A stretch of 64,000 bases of DNA from Betaproteobacteria bacterium GR16-43 (GTDB lineage: Bacteria > Pseudomonadota > Gammaproteobacteria > Burkholderiales > Usitatibacteraceae): assembly GCA_001953215.1 (NCBI GenBank), contig CP019169.1, positions 3,038,001 through 3,102,000 on the forward strand, in the 5' to 3' direction. Each line of letters begins with the position of its first letter. Position 1 is the first letter of the stretch. Positions 1-10,700 of this stretch are shown in pieces. The position numbers and the translations under genes were made by a program. The notes under the pieces were generated by a model. It had not been told where the DNA came from, ran no database searches, and saw only the letters and a list, made by a program, of their open reading frames with translations.

Positions 1-2867
1 CAGCCGGTGCCCGCGTTCAGGATCTGCGCGGTGGCCAGTATGTTCATGCCCCGGATCAGCCAGATCGCGGCGCGGCCGTCGGTATGCTCGAAGTAGACGT
101 CGCTGTATCCATCGCCGTTGAAGTCTCCGACGTGCTTCACCTTCCAGCCGGTGTTGTCGCCCAGGAGCTGCGGGCCGTTGGCATTCGGGCTGAGCCAGAT
201 GGCCGCGCTGCCCTGCGCGCTGCGCCACAGGAGGTCCTTGGTACCGTCGGCGTCGAAGTCCGCGACGTGCGTGAGGGTCCAGCCGGCGCCGGCGTTCATG
301 ATCGGATAGCTGAGGACTTTCGTGAGTCCATTCATCAGCCAGATCTCGTAGCGCCCGTCGGTGTGCGCCATCACGAGATCGTCGGTGCCATCGCCATTGA
401 TGTCGCCCACTTGCGCGACGTACCAGCCGGTGCCCGCGGCGCGAAGCGTGTCGCCCGCGATCATGGTTGTGCCGTCCATGAGCCATGCGGCGATGCGCCC
501 GTCCGGGTGCCGGAAGAGGAGATCCGCCTTGCCGTCGCCGTTCAGGTCCGGCGTGTTCGTGACGACCCACCCGTCGCCCGCGTTGAAGATCTGCTGCGTG
601 GCGGTCGGCACGCGCCCGTCCATGAGGTAGAGCGCGGTGCGGCCGTCCGTATGGCGCCACATCAGGTCGCTCTTGCGGTCGCCATTGAGGTCCGCGATGT
701 GCGTCACGCTCCAGCCCGTGCCCGCGTTGATGATCTCTCCGCCGTCGGTGGTCGTGAGCCCGTCCAGCATCCAGATCGCGGCGCGTCCATCGGTGTGCGA
801 CCAGAGGATGTCGGTCTTGGCGTCCGCGGAAAAGTCGAGGGACTGCGCGCGCTTCGCGACGTAGAGGCCGTCTTCCAGCGAGAGCGACAAGGTGCGGCCG
901 CCGTTCGGCGCGCTGCCGAAGGTGCGGATGTCGGATCCGCCGAGGCCGGCGGAGTAGGCAGTCCAGCTCACGCCGCCGTCGACGGATCGATACACCGCGG
1001 GCTGGCCCGCCGGGGCGCCGACGCCGATCAGCACCGGGCCGGTGTTGTGGGCTGTGGAGGCGACATCAATGCGTTCGACGTTCTGGCCCGCGAAGACCTG
1101 CGTCCACGTGTCGCCGTTGTCGATGCTCTTCCATGCCCCGGAGGAGGCGGGCAGCGTGCCGTCGGGATTGAGATGGCTGTTGGCGAGCCAGACCTGGTTC
1201 CCGAAGTCGGGCTTCGTGAACACGCCGGCGGTGGGCAGGAGCTGCCCGGCCGAGTCGAGCGCGGTGTAGATCGCGGTCCACGTCTCGCCGCCATCGGTGC
1301 TGCGGTACACGCCCGCGTCGGTCGCGGCGTACGCGTACCCGTTCTGCGTGAAGGCGAGGCTGTTCACCACGCGGGAGGCACGCGTGGCTAGACCGACGTT
1401 CGCCGCGTGCCAGTTCGCTCCACCATCCGTCGAGCGGTAGACGCCCGAGCCCTGGAGGTTGGACATGCCCGCGAGCAGCTTCGACGCGTTGGTCGGATCG
1501 ATCGCCAGCTTGGGCGACTGGGCGCCGAGGGACGGCAGCCCGGTGTTGACGGCACTCCAGAGCATGCCGCTGTTCACGGTCTTGAAGATGCCCCGGTTGT
1601 TCGTCGTGACGTAGAGCGTCGGGGCGTTCGATCGCACCTGCAGCAGAGTGCCCTCGGTCGTGTGGCCGGTGATGCCGCCGTCCCAGGCGGCTGCCGCGCC
1701 GTAGCCCTCCAGTTCCAGGTTGCTGATGCGGCGGACCGTATTCGTCGCGAGCAACACGGTGCGGCGGTCCGCGACGTCATGGACGATGGAGTTGGCGCGG
1801 CCGTGGCCGAGGTAGAGCCCGCTGGGCTTGGCCACCGCGTTGCCGCTGAGATCCACGATCGAGATGCCGGCCAGCGTGTTTGCGTAAATGCGCCCGTTGG
1901 GACTGCCGGTGATCACGCCGCGCACGACCCCGAGGGTGGAATCGGCCGCAGGGTCTGCCCAGAGCGTCCATGTGGCGCCATCGTCGGTGGTGCGATAGAC
2001 GCCGTGCTTGTCGAGGCCCACATAGAAGGTGTTGGTGCCGGTCCCGCGCGAGAACCCCGAAAGCACGACGGCTCCGGCGGGCAGGCCCGTGTTGCTGGGC
2101 GCCCACGTGGCGCCACTGTCGGTGGACTTGTAGATCCCTTCGCCCTCGACGTACGCGAGCGCCACGCCCGTGGTCGTGGAGAAGATCAGGTGGTAGACGG
2201 TCGGGTTCGCCGACACGAAGCCGGTGTTGGACGGGACGAAGGTCGCGCCGTCGTCGTTGCTGCGGTAGATGCCGCCATTGTTGGTGTTGACCATGATCGC
2301 GAAGCCGGAGACGACGATCGACTGCACGCGAATGTCCCCGGGCAGCGTGAGGCCGCCCAGCCGCGTCCACGTGGCACCGCCGTCCGTGCTGCGGAAGACG
2401 CCGCCTCCGCTCGTGCACGATGTGCCCGCGTAGATGGCGGACCCGAAGATCGTGAGCCCGCGGATGTAGGGGCATCCGATCGCCGTGGCGCCGCTGCCAC
2501 TGCGCGGGGACCACGTGGCGCCGCCGTCCGTGGTGCGGTAGACGCCGTGGCCTTCGGGGGCCGCGTAGATCGTGCTTGCGCTGGATGCCGCGATGTTCTG
2601 CAGCCGCAGCGACGGCAGGCCCGTGTTGGCCTGCACCCAGCTCGCGCCGGTGCCGGAGACCTCCACCTTGAAGAAGCCGGCGCCCAGGGTTCCGGCGTAG
2701 AGCGTGTCGGTACCGGCCACGGGGGTGTTGAAGAACGACGTCATGCCGCGAACGATGGGTTCGGGCGCGCCACGCGCCTCCCATTGCGCGGCGGCGGGAA
2801 GCGTCGCGGCCAGGGCCGCGGCAAGCAGGATCGATGCGGACTTCGAGATGCGGATCGTGTGCGCCAT
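1..2867 (-). CDS. G1: secreted BNR/Ycf48-like propeller fused to FG-GAP propeller (3' end outside window)
   Basis: The reading frame starts at ATG 2867-2865 and is open to the window edge, giving 955 visible codons. Residues 1 to about 27 are a Sec signal peptide (MAHTIRISKSASILLAAALA start, AAAQ-like cleavage site). Residues about 30-660 hold many copies of the sialidase/BNR Asp-box motif, for example GVYRSTDGGATW, typical of Ycf48/sortilin-like propellers. From about residue 673 the FG-GAP propeller begins; six of seven blades are visible. Blade 5 is atypical, with WLSPNANGP replacing WLMNG. The FG-GAP part is much closer to that of G2 than to the rest of the array. A purine-rich AAGAGA lies 9 nt upstream of the start. 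The BNR head suggests a carbohydrate- or protein-binding scaffold; no sialidase catalytic residues were identified. The exported location is inferred. Confidence 0.88.
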   Translation of the reverse strand, partial: MAHTIRISKSASILLAAALAATLPAAAQWEARGAPEPIVRGMTSFFNTPVAGTDTLYAGTLGAGFFKVEVSGTGASWVQANTGLPSLRLQNIAASSASTIYAAPEGHGVYRTTDGGATWSPRSGSGATAIGCPYIRGLTIFGSAIYAGTSCTSGGGVFRSTDGGATWTRLGGLTLPGDIRVQSIVVSGFAIMVNTNNGGIYRSNDDGATFVPSNTGFVSANPTVYHLIFSTTTGVALAYVEGEGIYKSTDSGATWAPSNTGLPAGAVVLSGFSRGTGTNTFYVGLDKHGVYRTTDDGATWTLWADPAADSTLGVVRGVITGSPNGRIYANTLAGISIVDLSGNAVAKPSGLYLGHGRANSIVHDVADRRTVLLATNTVRRISNLELEGYGAAAAWDGGITGHTTEGTLLQVRSNAPTLYVTTNNRGIFKTVNSGMLWSAVNTGLPSLGAQSPKLAIDPTNASKLLAGMSNLQGSGVYRSTDGGANWHAANVGLATRASRVVNSLAFTQNGYAYAATDAGVYRSTDGGETWTAIYTALDSAGQLLPTAGVFTKPDFGNQVWLANSHLNPDGTLPASSGAWKSIDNGDTWTQVFAGQNVERIDVASTAHNTGPVLIGVGAPAGQPAVYRSVDGGVSWTAYSAGLGGSDIRTFGSAPNGGRTLSLSLEDGLYVAKRAQSLDFSADAKTDILWSHTDGRAAIWMLDGLTTTDGGEIINAGTGWSVTHIADLNGDRKSDLMWRHTDGRTALYLMDGRVPTATQQIFNAGDGWVVTNTPDLNGDGKADLLFRHPDGRIAAWLMDGTTMIAGDTLRAAGTGWYVAQVGDINGDGTDDLVMAHTDGRYEIWLMNGLTKVLSYPIMNAGAGWTLTHVADFDADGTKDLLWRSAQGSAAIWLSPNANGPQLLGDNTGWKVKHVGDFNGDGYSDVYFEHTDGRAAIWLIRGMNILATAQILNAGTG

Positions 2868-2950
2868 GTTGGGTTCTCTTGAATTCTTTGGGGGGGATTC
2901 TACAGGCGGTGCGCTCCGAACTCGTCGGTGTGCTGTCAGAGTAGATCGTC

Positions 2951-5395
2951 CTAGTACAGCCCGTTACCCCACTGCAGCGCGGTCCCGCAGCTCGGCGCCC
3001 CGTACGCGCAGCCGTTGTGCTCGTATCGAACGTTGATGTACCAGGGGCCGCCGGCTTCGGGCAGGCGGCACATCCCGGGAGGCACGATTGCTCCTGTAGA
3101 TGTCGTCCACATCAGTTCGTTGTAGTTGAGGTTCATGGCGCGGAGGTAGCAAACGTCGCCGTAGGTGGGATCGATCTGCTGCGTGTGATACGAGAGGTCG
3201 CCGGGGCACTTCGAGAACGCCATCGTCATCACGGCGGGATTCGGCGTGTAGGCAGCGGACGTTTCTCCGCTCATGAGGATCCCCGAGATCCGGTTGCCTG
3301 ACAGGTGCGGGACCTTCGTTGCGCCGATGACCCCCTGCGGCAGCAGGACGAGGAGGGGCACATTGATCGCCTGCAGGTCGGGCAGCATTACCACGTTCGA
3401 CGGGAGAGCAGGGCAGTCGCTCGCTCCCTGGTTCGAGGCTTCCGCGCTCGCGATGCCCCAGCCGGAACCGGGGCCGAGGATCTCGAGTCCGTCCACCAGT
3501 GTCGTGCCGTTCATCAGCCACGCGGCCACGCGGCCATCGGTGTGTTGCCAGAGGATGTCGGCCTTGCCGTCGCCGTTCAGGTCCGCCAGCGCCTTCGCGC
3601 TCCAACCGGTTCCCGCGTTGAGGATCTGCGCCGTCCCCAGGACGTTGAATCCCTTCATGAGCCAGATCGCGGCGCGGCCGTCGTCATGCTCGAAGTAGAC
3701 GTCGCTCGCGCCGTCGCCATTGAAGTCGCCGATGTGCTTCACCTTCCAGCCCGAGTTGTCGCCGACGAGGTTGGGTCCATCGCTGTTGGGGCTGAGCCAG
3801 ATTGCGGCGCGGCCCTGCACGTAGCGCCACACGAAGTCCTTCGTGCCGTCGCCGTCGAAATCGCCGAGGTGCGTGAGCGTCCAGCCTACGCCCGCATTCA
3901 TGACCGCATAGCTTCGGACCTTCGTGAGCCCGTTCATGATCCAGACTTCGTAGCGCCCGTCGGTGTGCGCCATCACGAGGTCGTCGGCGCCGTCGCCGTC
4001 GATGTCGCCCACCTGGGCCACGCTCCAGCCCGTGCCCGCACCGCGCAGCGTATCGCCCGCGATCATCGTCGTGCCGTCCATGAGCCACGCGGCAATGCGC
4101 CCGTCGGTGTGCCGGAAAAGGAGGTCCGCCTTGCCGTCGCCGTTCAAGTCCGGCGCGTGGGTGACGGTCCAGCCGTCACCCGCGTTGAAGATCTGCTGCG
4201 TGGTGGTGGGGACGCGGCCATCCATGAGGTAGATCGCGGTGCGGCCGTCGGTATGGCGCCACACGATGTCGCTCTTTCCGTCGCCGTTGAAGTCCGCGAG
4301 GTGGGTCACGCTCCATCCCGTGCCGGCGTTGATGATCTCGCCACCGTCGACCGTCGAGAACCCGTCCATCATCCAGATGGCGGCGCGGCCGTCCGCGTGC
4401 GTCCACAGGAGGTCGCTCATGCCGTTGCCGTTGAAGTCGGCGCCCGGTGCGGGGATGGGCAAAGACGCATCGAAAGGCCGAACGGTGTACGTCGTGGAGA
4501 TAGTGCCGCGCCCGCTGATCCCGTCGATCTTCACCGTGTATCGGCTGCCCGCGACGATCGTGGTCTGTGGCACGAAGACGATCGTGTTGTCGCCCGCGCT
4601 CGTGTCGTTGTTCGAGAGCACGGTCACGCCGATCGGAACGCCGTTGGCCGTCATCGATACGGTGGCGAAATCGAAGCGCCAGCTATAGAAGTCGCCGAGG
4701 GAGTAGGACCAGCGGTTCGACGCCGGCAGGACCTGGATGGGCACGTAGCCGCCCGCCGGCCACGCGGAACCGTATTGGTCCGCGTCTCGCCCCGAGCGAT
4801 CGCGGAACGTGCGCACCGCGCTGCCTCCCGACATCGCACCCACGGGTGCTGCACCAACGGCGACGCTCGGCTGCACGCGGTAGAGGATCCAGCGCCGGTC
4901 GGGCACCGCTTCGTTGCCGCTGCCGGCGTCGTCCATGTACAGGGGGATGACATCGTCGGTGGCGGAGCTCGCAACGCTCGAGATCGCCGCCGCGTTCGAA
5001 GCGGCGGGCAATAGCGACGTACAAGCGGAGAACGGCGGGTTGACGGGCACGTGGCCCGCCGCCTGGTTGGCCGCGAAGAGCACGGCGGCGGATTGCTGCT
5101 CGCCCTCGCGCGTGGCGTCCGAATCCAGCGTCACGTCGCCGGGCACGCCGGCCATGCGCCGGAAGTAGTTGATGCGCCCGATGGTGAATTGCTTGAACGC
5201 GGGCGAGATCGTTCCTGCGATGCAACCGGCCACCGAGCCCGTGAAACCCATCGCGGGCATGGCGGGTGCGAAGTAGGTGAGGTACGCGTCGCGAACGGCG
5301 CGCTTGGAGCCACGTGCGAAGGGATCCTGCGCGGTGGCGATGGCCGGAAACGATCCGAGGATCAGTGCGGTCGCGATGAGTTTGGGTATCTTCAT
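2951..5395 (-). CDS. G2: CAP/SCP-domain secreted protein with FG-GAP propeller and extra C-terminal domain
   Basis: This 814-residue protein has a signal peptide at 1-22. A bacterial CAP (SCP/PR1-like) domain lies at about 33-185 with the family hallmark RINYFRRMAGVPGDV at 74-88. A beta-rich linker at about 225-310 (DNTIVFVPQTTI) joins it to a seven-bladed FG-GAP propeller at about 318-655. A Cys-containing domain of about 155 residues follows, ending GTALQWGNGLY; I do not recognise it, and no other complete gene here continues past the propeller. CAP proteins bind ligands in a cavity built around two His. H115 is present, but the second (GHRRW in G10 and G11) is replaced by PDRRW with D166, so the canonical site looks altered. 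AGGA lies 3-6 nt before ATG 5395. The stop of G3 is 15 nt upstream, so cotranscription is likely. Blade 5 carries the unusual WLSPNSDGP seen also in G1. Confidence 0.92.
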   Translation of the reverse strand: MKIPKLIATALILGSFPAIATAQDPFARGSKRAVRDAYLTYFAPAMPAMGFTGSVAGCIAGTISPAFKQFTIGRINYFRRMAGVPGDVTLDSDATREGEQQSAAVLFAANQAAGHVPVNPPFSACTSLLPAASNAAAISSVASSATDDVIPLYMDDAGSGNEAVPDRRWILYRVQPSVAVGAAPVGAMSGGSAVRTFRDRSGRDADQYGSAWPAGGYVPIQVLPASNRWSYSLGDFYSWRFDFATVSMTANGVPIGVTVLSNNDTSAGDNTIVFVPQTTIVAGSRYTVKIDGISGRGTISTTYTVRPFDASLPIPAPGADFNGNGMSDLLWTHADGRAAIWMMDGFSTVDGGEIINAGTGWSVTHLADFNGDGKSDIVWRHTDGRTAIYLMDGRVPTTTQQIFNAGDGWTVTHAPDLNGDGKADLLFRHTDGRIAAWLMDGTTMIAGDTLRGAGTGWSVAQVGDIDGDGADDLVMAHTDGRYEVWIMNGLTKVRSYAVMNAGVGWTLTHLGDFDGDGTKDFVWRYVQGRAAIWLSPNSDGPNLVGDNSGWKVKHIGDFNGDGASDVYFEHDDGRAAIWLMKGFNVLGTAQILNAGTGWSAKALADLNGDGKADILWQHTDGRVAAWLMNGTTLVDGLEILGPGSGWGIASAEASNQGASDCPALPSNVVMLPDLQAINVPLLVLLPQGVIGATKVPHLSGNRISGILMSGETSAAYTPNPAVMTMAFSKCPGDLSYHTQQIDPTYGDVCYLRAMNLNYNELMWTTSTGAIVPPGMCRLPEAGGPWYINVRYEHNGCAYGAPSCGTALQWGNGLY

Positions 5396-5410
5396 TTTCC
5401 TGGTTTCACG

Positions 5411-7708
5411 TTAAAGGCCCGAGGCCCAGATGCTCCATCCCGTGCCGGCGGGAAGGATCTCCGCAGAATTCGTCATCGCCGTGCCGTTCATGAGCCAGAT
5501 GGCCACGCGCCCGTCGGTGTTCTCCCAGACGATGTCGGCCTTGCCGTCGCCATTGAAATCCCCGAGGCGCTTGGCAGTCCATCCGCCGCCCGCGTTGAGG
5601 ATTTGCGTCTGCATCGCGGGGGCCAGGCCGTTCATGAGCCAGATGGCCGCGCGCCCGTCCGGGTGCTCGAAGTAGAGGTCGGCCTTGCCGTCGCCGTCGA
5701 AGTCGCCGACGTGCTTCACGTTCCAGCCCGAGCCGGGGCCGAGGATGCCGGTGCCCGAAGTCATGACCGCGCCATTCATCAACCAGACGGCGAGCGATCC
5801 ATCGGTGTGGCGCCAGAGGAGGTCGGCCTTGCCGTCTCCATCGAGATCCGGGGTCTGGATCGCGGTCCATCCGGATCCCGCATTGAGGATCGTCGCTCCG
5901 GACTTCAGCGTGAGCCCGTCCATGAGCCAGATCGCGTGGCGGCCGTCCTCGTGGACCCAGAGGAGGTCGTGCTTGCCGTCCCCGTCGAAGTCCGCGACGC
6001 GGGCCACGCTCCATCCCGTGCCGGCGCCGAGGAAGTCGGCGGTGGCGCCAAGGGCGTAGCCGTTCATCGCGCGCGCGGCGACACGCCCGTCCGTGTGGCG
6101 AAGCAGCAATTCAAGACGACCGTCCCCGTCAAGGTCCGGCACGTGCGTGACGGTCCAGCCGCTTCCGGCCGCCAGCACCAGCGTCGGCGGGTACGCGCCG
6201 TTGGTTGCCGAGCGCCAATCGACTTCCGCGCGGCCGTCCGTGTTCTGCCACACGAGGTCCGGGTAGCCGTCGACGTCGAAGTTGCCGCTGTGGATGACGC
6301 TCCATCCCGTGGCCGGCCCGTTGATCTCGGCCGTCACGGTGGGCGTAAGGCCGTTCATCAACCACATGGCGCTGCGTCCGTCTCCGTGGCTCCACACGAG
6401 GTCGGTGTTGCCGTCGCGGTTGAAGTCGGTTGCGGGCGGGGGAAGCACGCGAAGGGTGACTTCCGCCTCCTGGTAGGCGAGGCCGTAGCTCACGCGGTAG
6501 CGGAAAGAGTCGGGGCCCGCTGCCGGCGGCCGCCAACGATACGTCGCGGTGGGACCGTTGAAGTCCACGGTGCCGCGCGTGGGGGCGCGCACCAGCGAAT
6601 AGGTCAGCACGCCGCCGTTGCCGATGGAGCCGGGCAGCGAGAACACCTTGAATGCGTAGCCGTTCACGACGGCGCTCGTATCCGCCGCGCTCAGGCCGTT
6701 GTAGAGGCGGTGGATGCGAATGCCGCCCTCCACCTTCACCATCAACAGGGAGCCGTCGGCTGAGATTTTCGTCCTGCCCGGGGTGTACGCCCACCCGCCG
6801 GTAATGCCAAATTGATATCCGAAATCGTACGCACCGACCTGCGTGATGGGATTCGTCGCCGTGTTGTACACGCGCACCTCACGGGTCGTTCCCCATGGAA
6901 AGTACGCGAGGTTCTCGACGGGATGGTAGGCGCCGGCGATCGGCTGGTCCCCTCCGAAGTCACCGATGATTTGCACGCCGGGCTGCCCGACGTTCCACAC
7001 GCCTGCGCGACCGCGATTGTCGGGCGCCATGACTTGCGTACCGCCCTGGTTGACCGCCACTTCGTACGAGGTGCCGACTCCGCCGACCCTCGAGACCTGT
7101 CGTGTCGCGGCGTCGTAGAGGCTGATTTCGTTCGAGTACTCGGCCCCGGCGATGGCAATCTTGCGGCGATTGCCGCTCGCCGCGAGCATTGCGTTGTCTT
7201 CGGCGAATCCAACGCGGGAGAAGTTTCCCAGCGGATCGTAGCGCCGCAGCGGATGCGATCCACCCGTCGTGGTCAAGGACTCGCTCGAGAAGAGAATCGC
7301 GCCGTCGAAGTCGAAGGCCACGGAATGCACAACGTCTTCCGTGCTGAACGGCTCCGTGTCGGTCACGGTCACCGGTATAGGAGATCCGGTCTCGAGGTTG
7401 TAGAGATGGAGTCCGTTGACGAACGAGTTCCAGTCTCCCGCGGCGAGCCTCCCGGCATCGGACGAGATATCGATCCCCATGAGGTAGGCGCCGGGAATCG
7501 ACCAGGGCGTGAGGAACGTCGCGCTTCCGACGTGGTAGCGCAGGATGGCGCCGGCGGTCGCGATGTACATCACGTCGCGCTTGAAGTCGTGGACCATGTC
7601 GATGGCGCCGGGGTCGCCGCCGACCGGCACCAGCGTGCCGACGGTTTGCGCCTGGGCCTGCGCTGACAGGCAGGTCGCGGCCAGTGCGGCCAGGATCGTT
7701 TTTTTCAT
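5411..7708 (-). CDS. G3: YVTN/WD-like propeller with Ig-like domain and FG-GAP propeller
   Basis: This 765-residue protein has a clean signal peptide at 1-20 (AQAQA-QTVG). Residues about 25-345 look like a YVTN/WD40-type propeller: repeated short strands such as IAIAGAEYSNEISLYDAATR, with no enzyme motif. Residues about 347-417 resemble the Ig-like/cadherin-like domain that carries GTVDFNGPTATYRW and DSFRYRVSYG. Seven FG-GAP blades fill about 420-765. Blade 2 is degenerate (DGRAEVDWRSATNG), as is blade 3 (AARAMNG). The start at 7708 is supported by the signal peptide; the Shine-Dalgarno is weak (TAAGA). It lies 20 nt after the G4 stop and 15 nt before the G2 start, consistent with one transcript. 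Function is unknown; the architecture suggests a binding scaffold. Confidence 0.9.
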   Translation of the reverse strand: MKKTILAALAATCLSAQAQAQTVGTLVPVGGDPGAIDMVHDFKRDVMYIATAGAILRYHVGSATFLTPWSIPGAYLMGIDISSDAGRLAAGDWNSFVNGLHLYNLETGSPIPVTVTDTEPFSTEDVVHSVAFDFDGAILFSSESLTTTGGSHPLRRYDPLGNFSRVGFAEDNAMLAASGNRRKIAIAGAEYSNEISLYDAATRQVSRVGGVGTSYEVAVNQGGTQVMAPDNRGRAGVWNVGQPGVQIIGDFGGDQPIAGAYHPVENLAYFPWGTTREVRVYNTATNPITQVGAYDFGYQFGITGGWAYTPGRTKISADGSLLMVKVEGGIRIHRLYNGLSAADTSAVVNGYAFKVFSLPGSIGNGGVLTYSLVRAPTRGTVDFNGPTATYRWRPPAAGPDSFRYRVSYGLAYQEAEVTLRVLPPPATDFNRDGNTDLVWSHGDGRSAMWLMNGLTPTVTAEINGPATGWSVIHSGNFDVDGYPDLVWQNTDGRAEVDWRSATNGAYPPTLVLAAGSGWTVTHVPDLDGDGRLELLLRHTDGRVAARAMNGYALGATADFLGAGTGWSVARVADFDGDGKHDLLWVHEDGRHAIWLMDGLTLKSGATILNAGSGWTAIQTPDLDGDGKADLLWRHTDGSLAVWLMNGAVMTSGTGILGPGSGWNVKHVGDFDGDGKADLYFEHPDGRAAIWLMNGLAPAMQTQILNAGGGWTAKRLGDFNGDGKADIVWENTDGRVAIWLMNGTAMTNSAEILPAGTGWSIWASGL

Positions 7709-7728
7709 GGCGGAATCTTACTCGCAGC

Positions 7729-10700
7729 TCATTGGCTCACCGCGGAGACACTCCATCCGGTACCGGCCCCGATGATCCCGGTCCCGCTCGTCATCGTCGT
7801 TCCGATCATCAGCCACACGGCGGTGCGGCCGTCGATGTTCTCCCACACGATGTCGGCTTTCCCGTCGCCGTTGAGATCCACGAGGCGCTTCGCGCTCCAG
7901 CCCCCGCCTGCGTTGAGGACTTGCGTGGTCTGCGTGGGAACGAGGCCATTCATCAGGTAGATCGCCGCGCGCCCATCGGCATTCAGGAAGAAGAGATCGC
8001 CGTTCCCGTCGCCATCGAAGTCGCCCACGCGAGTGACCGTCCAGCCGTGCGCGCCCGCATTGAGCAGCGTCGCGCCCGAAGTCATCGCGGTCCCGTTCAT
8101 GAGCCACGCAGCGATCGTGCCGTCCGTGTTCTGCCACACGAGGTCGGCCTTGCCGTCGCCGTTCAGGTCCGGCGTGTGCGTCGCGGTCCAGTTGCCGGCG
8201 TTGAGAATCTGCGCAGTGGACTTCACGACGAGCCCGTTCATGAGCCAGATCGCATGGCGGCCGTCCGTATGGCGCCACAGCAGATCGTCCATTCCATCGC
8301 CATCGAAGTCGGCCGTGCGGATCACGCTCCAGTCGCTGCCCGGACCCATGATCGTCGTTCCACCCGTCATCGCGGTGCCGCTCATCGTCCACACGGCCAC
8401 CGTGCCATCCGCGTGCGTGAAGAGGAGGTCGGCCTTTCCGTCGCCGTTCACGTCGGGCGTGTGCGTGACCGACCATCCACCCGCATTGAGGAGTTGCTGC
8501 GAGGAGAGCTTGGCCGTGCCGTTCATGAGATCGATCGAGATGCGGCCATCGGTGTGGCGCCATACGAGGTCGCTGCGGCCATCGCCGTTGAAGTCGGCGA
8601 CATTCGTGACGCTCCAGCCGGTGCCGGCTCCGAGGATCTCCGCGGTCGCCGTGGCCGTCGTGCCGTTCATGAGCCAGATGGCTGCGCGACCATCGGTATT
8701 CGCGAAGAGCAGGTCTTCGGCGCCGCTGCCGTCGAAGTCCGTGCTGGGGAGGTTCGCCGGGATCGTGCGGCCGCCGGAGACTTTCGTGATCGAGCGCGCG
8801 AAGCCCACGCTCGAGCCTAAGTAGAGTCCACCCGTCGAATCGCCGACCACGTCGCGGAAAGAACCCTGCCCGGGAGCGGTGATGTCGAGGCTCCACAATG
8901 GACGGCCCGTAGTTCCGTGGAACTTGAAGAGGACGGTTGCCTCGGATCCTCCGGATGCCGTGCCGACCAGCGTCACGTTTCCATCGGTGTCGACCCAGGG
9001 CATCACGAAGAACAGGTCGTCGCGCAAGTACTGGCGAGCCCAGAGGCGCGCGCCGTCAGCCGAAGCGTAGCGCCGCAGGCCTCCTTTCCGGGGAACATTG
9101 ACGTCAATGCTGGCGAGGATGGGATCGATGCCCGCTGCAAGACCGAAGCCCGTCGCGCTGAACCCCGGCTGCGGTTCGTCGACCATCCACGCGGTATTGC
9201 CCGTCGCGCCATCCAGCTTCACGAGCCCGAGTGCGTTGCGACCGACGACGTTGTCGGATAGATCGACGGCCATCTGTCCGAAACTGAGCGTCCTGTTCCA
9301 GAGCTCGACGCCGCTGTCCGCGTGGTACTTGACGGTGCCGCCCCCCGAGAAGATCACGTGGCGCTGGCTGTCCGTGGCGACATTGCCGTAGTAGTACGAA
9401 TTCGTGAACTTGGACCACACCTCGGCCCCGGTCGCGTTCGCGTACTTCATTGCCCGCGAGGCCTGCGTGCAAGGGACGTTGTCGAAGAGCAAGCACTCGT
9501 CGGCGATCACGATGACATCGCCGGCCGCGTCGACGGTGAGTGCGACGGGCGCGAGGCGCGGAGACGAAACGCTGTCGGCAGTCCAGAGCACGGCGCCGTT
9601 CGCGGCCGCATGCAAGGTCGTGCGGAGGAAGCCGCCGACATGGCGCATGGTGACCGCCACGTTGCCGGACGGATCGATGGCGACCACGCGCTGCTGCAGC
9701 AGGAAATTCGAATCCCATCCAACCAGCAGGACGTCCCAGAGTGCGTGGCCATCTGATGTGTCGTGGAGCGAGAGGCGAACTCGCCGGCCGGTGATCTCGA
9801 ACGCTGTGCCGATCGCGGCGATCCGGCCCGCCCGGGGGATGGAGAGGCCGCGAGACAAGGGGCCCGGCGAGTAGGTCTGAACGGCCCGGCCCCAGCTCAG
9901 CACGCCGGAGGAGCCCTCGTATCTTGCGACACGCACTTCGCGTGTGCCCGGAGCGCTTCCGAATGCACCGAACGCCGTGGTTGCCGAAAACAGGTTGCCG
10001 TTCGCATCGAGTGCCACCGCGGTATTTCCTGCGTTCCAGTCATAGCTTTCGGCTCCACTATCTCGCCGCCAAAGCGACGTGCCGTCGGAGCCGCGACGCT
10101 TCACGGCGCAAATCTGCCCGCTGCCGTTGAATCCCGCGATGAGTGCGTCTCCCGATGCATCGACGGCAATCCGGTCCGCCCCGCACCCGTCCGCGAGGGA
10201 TACCGCGACATCCCACACCACCAGACCCGTGTTGCCGGTGACCCGCAGGGTTCGCACGAACGAAAAGCTGTCGGTCGAAATCCCCGCGATGAAGACGTCT
10301 CCCGAAGCACTCACCGCCATCGCGGCAAGGCGCCCCGAGCTGGACGGCGAGGAAATCGAGGTGGTCCAGATCGCAACGCCCGTGGCTGGGTCCAGCCTCA
10401 GGATTCGGAATTCGAAGGTGCTCGCGAAGGCGACGGACCCCGCGACGAACAGGTTGCCCGCCGGATCGAGCGCGACCTCACGGCCATGCCCTGTGCCCCC
10501 GTCACCCGTTTCAATGTGGGACCACAGAGGCGTGCCGGTTGCCGCTTCGAACTTGGTGGTGCGAAACACGAAGACCGGCCCGGTTTCCGACGTCGAACCC
10601 GTGACGTACGCATTTCCGGCCGCATCGACCGCGATGGCGGGCGCGAACACGCCGCCCGGCGACGACCCGTTGAGCGACGCATTCCAGACGACGGCGCCCG

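Noticed and set aside
84-1391. Long open frame on the plus strand rich in Arg, Val and His (and many like it opposite every left-arm gene)
   Set aside because: It lies antisense to G1. High G+C and the periodic FG-GAP codons remove stops from opposite frames. No signal peptide, ribosome-binding site or family motif was found.
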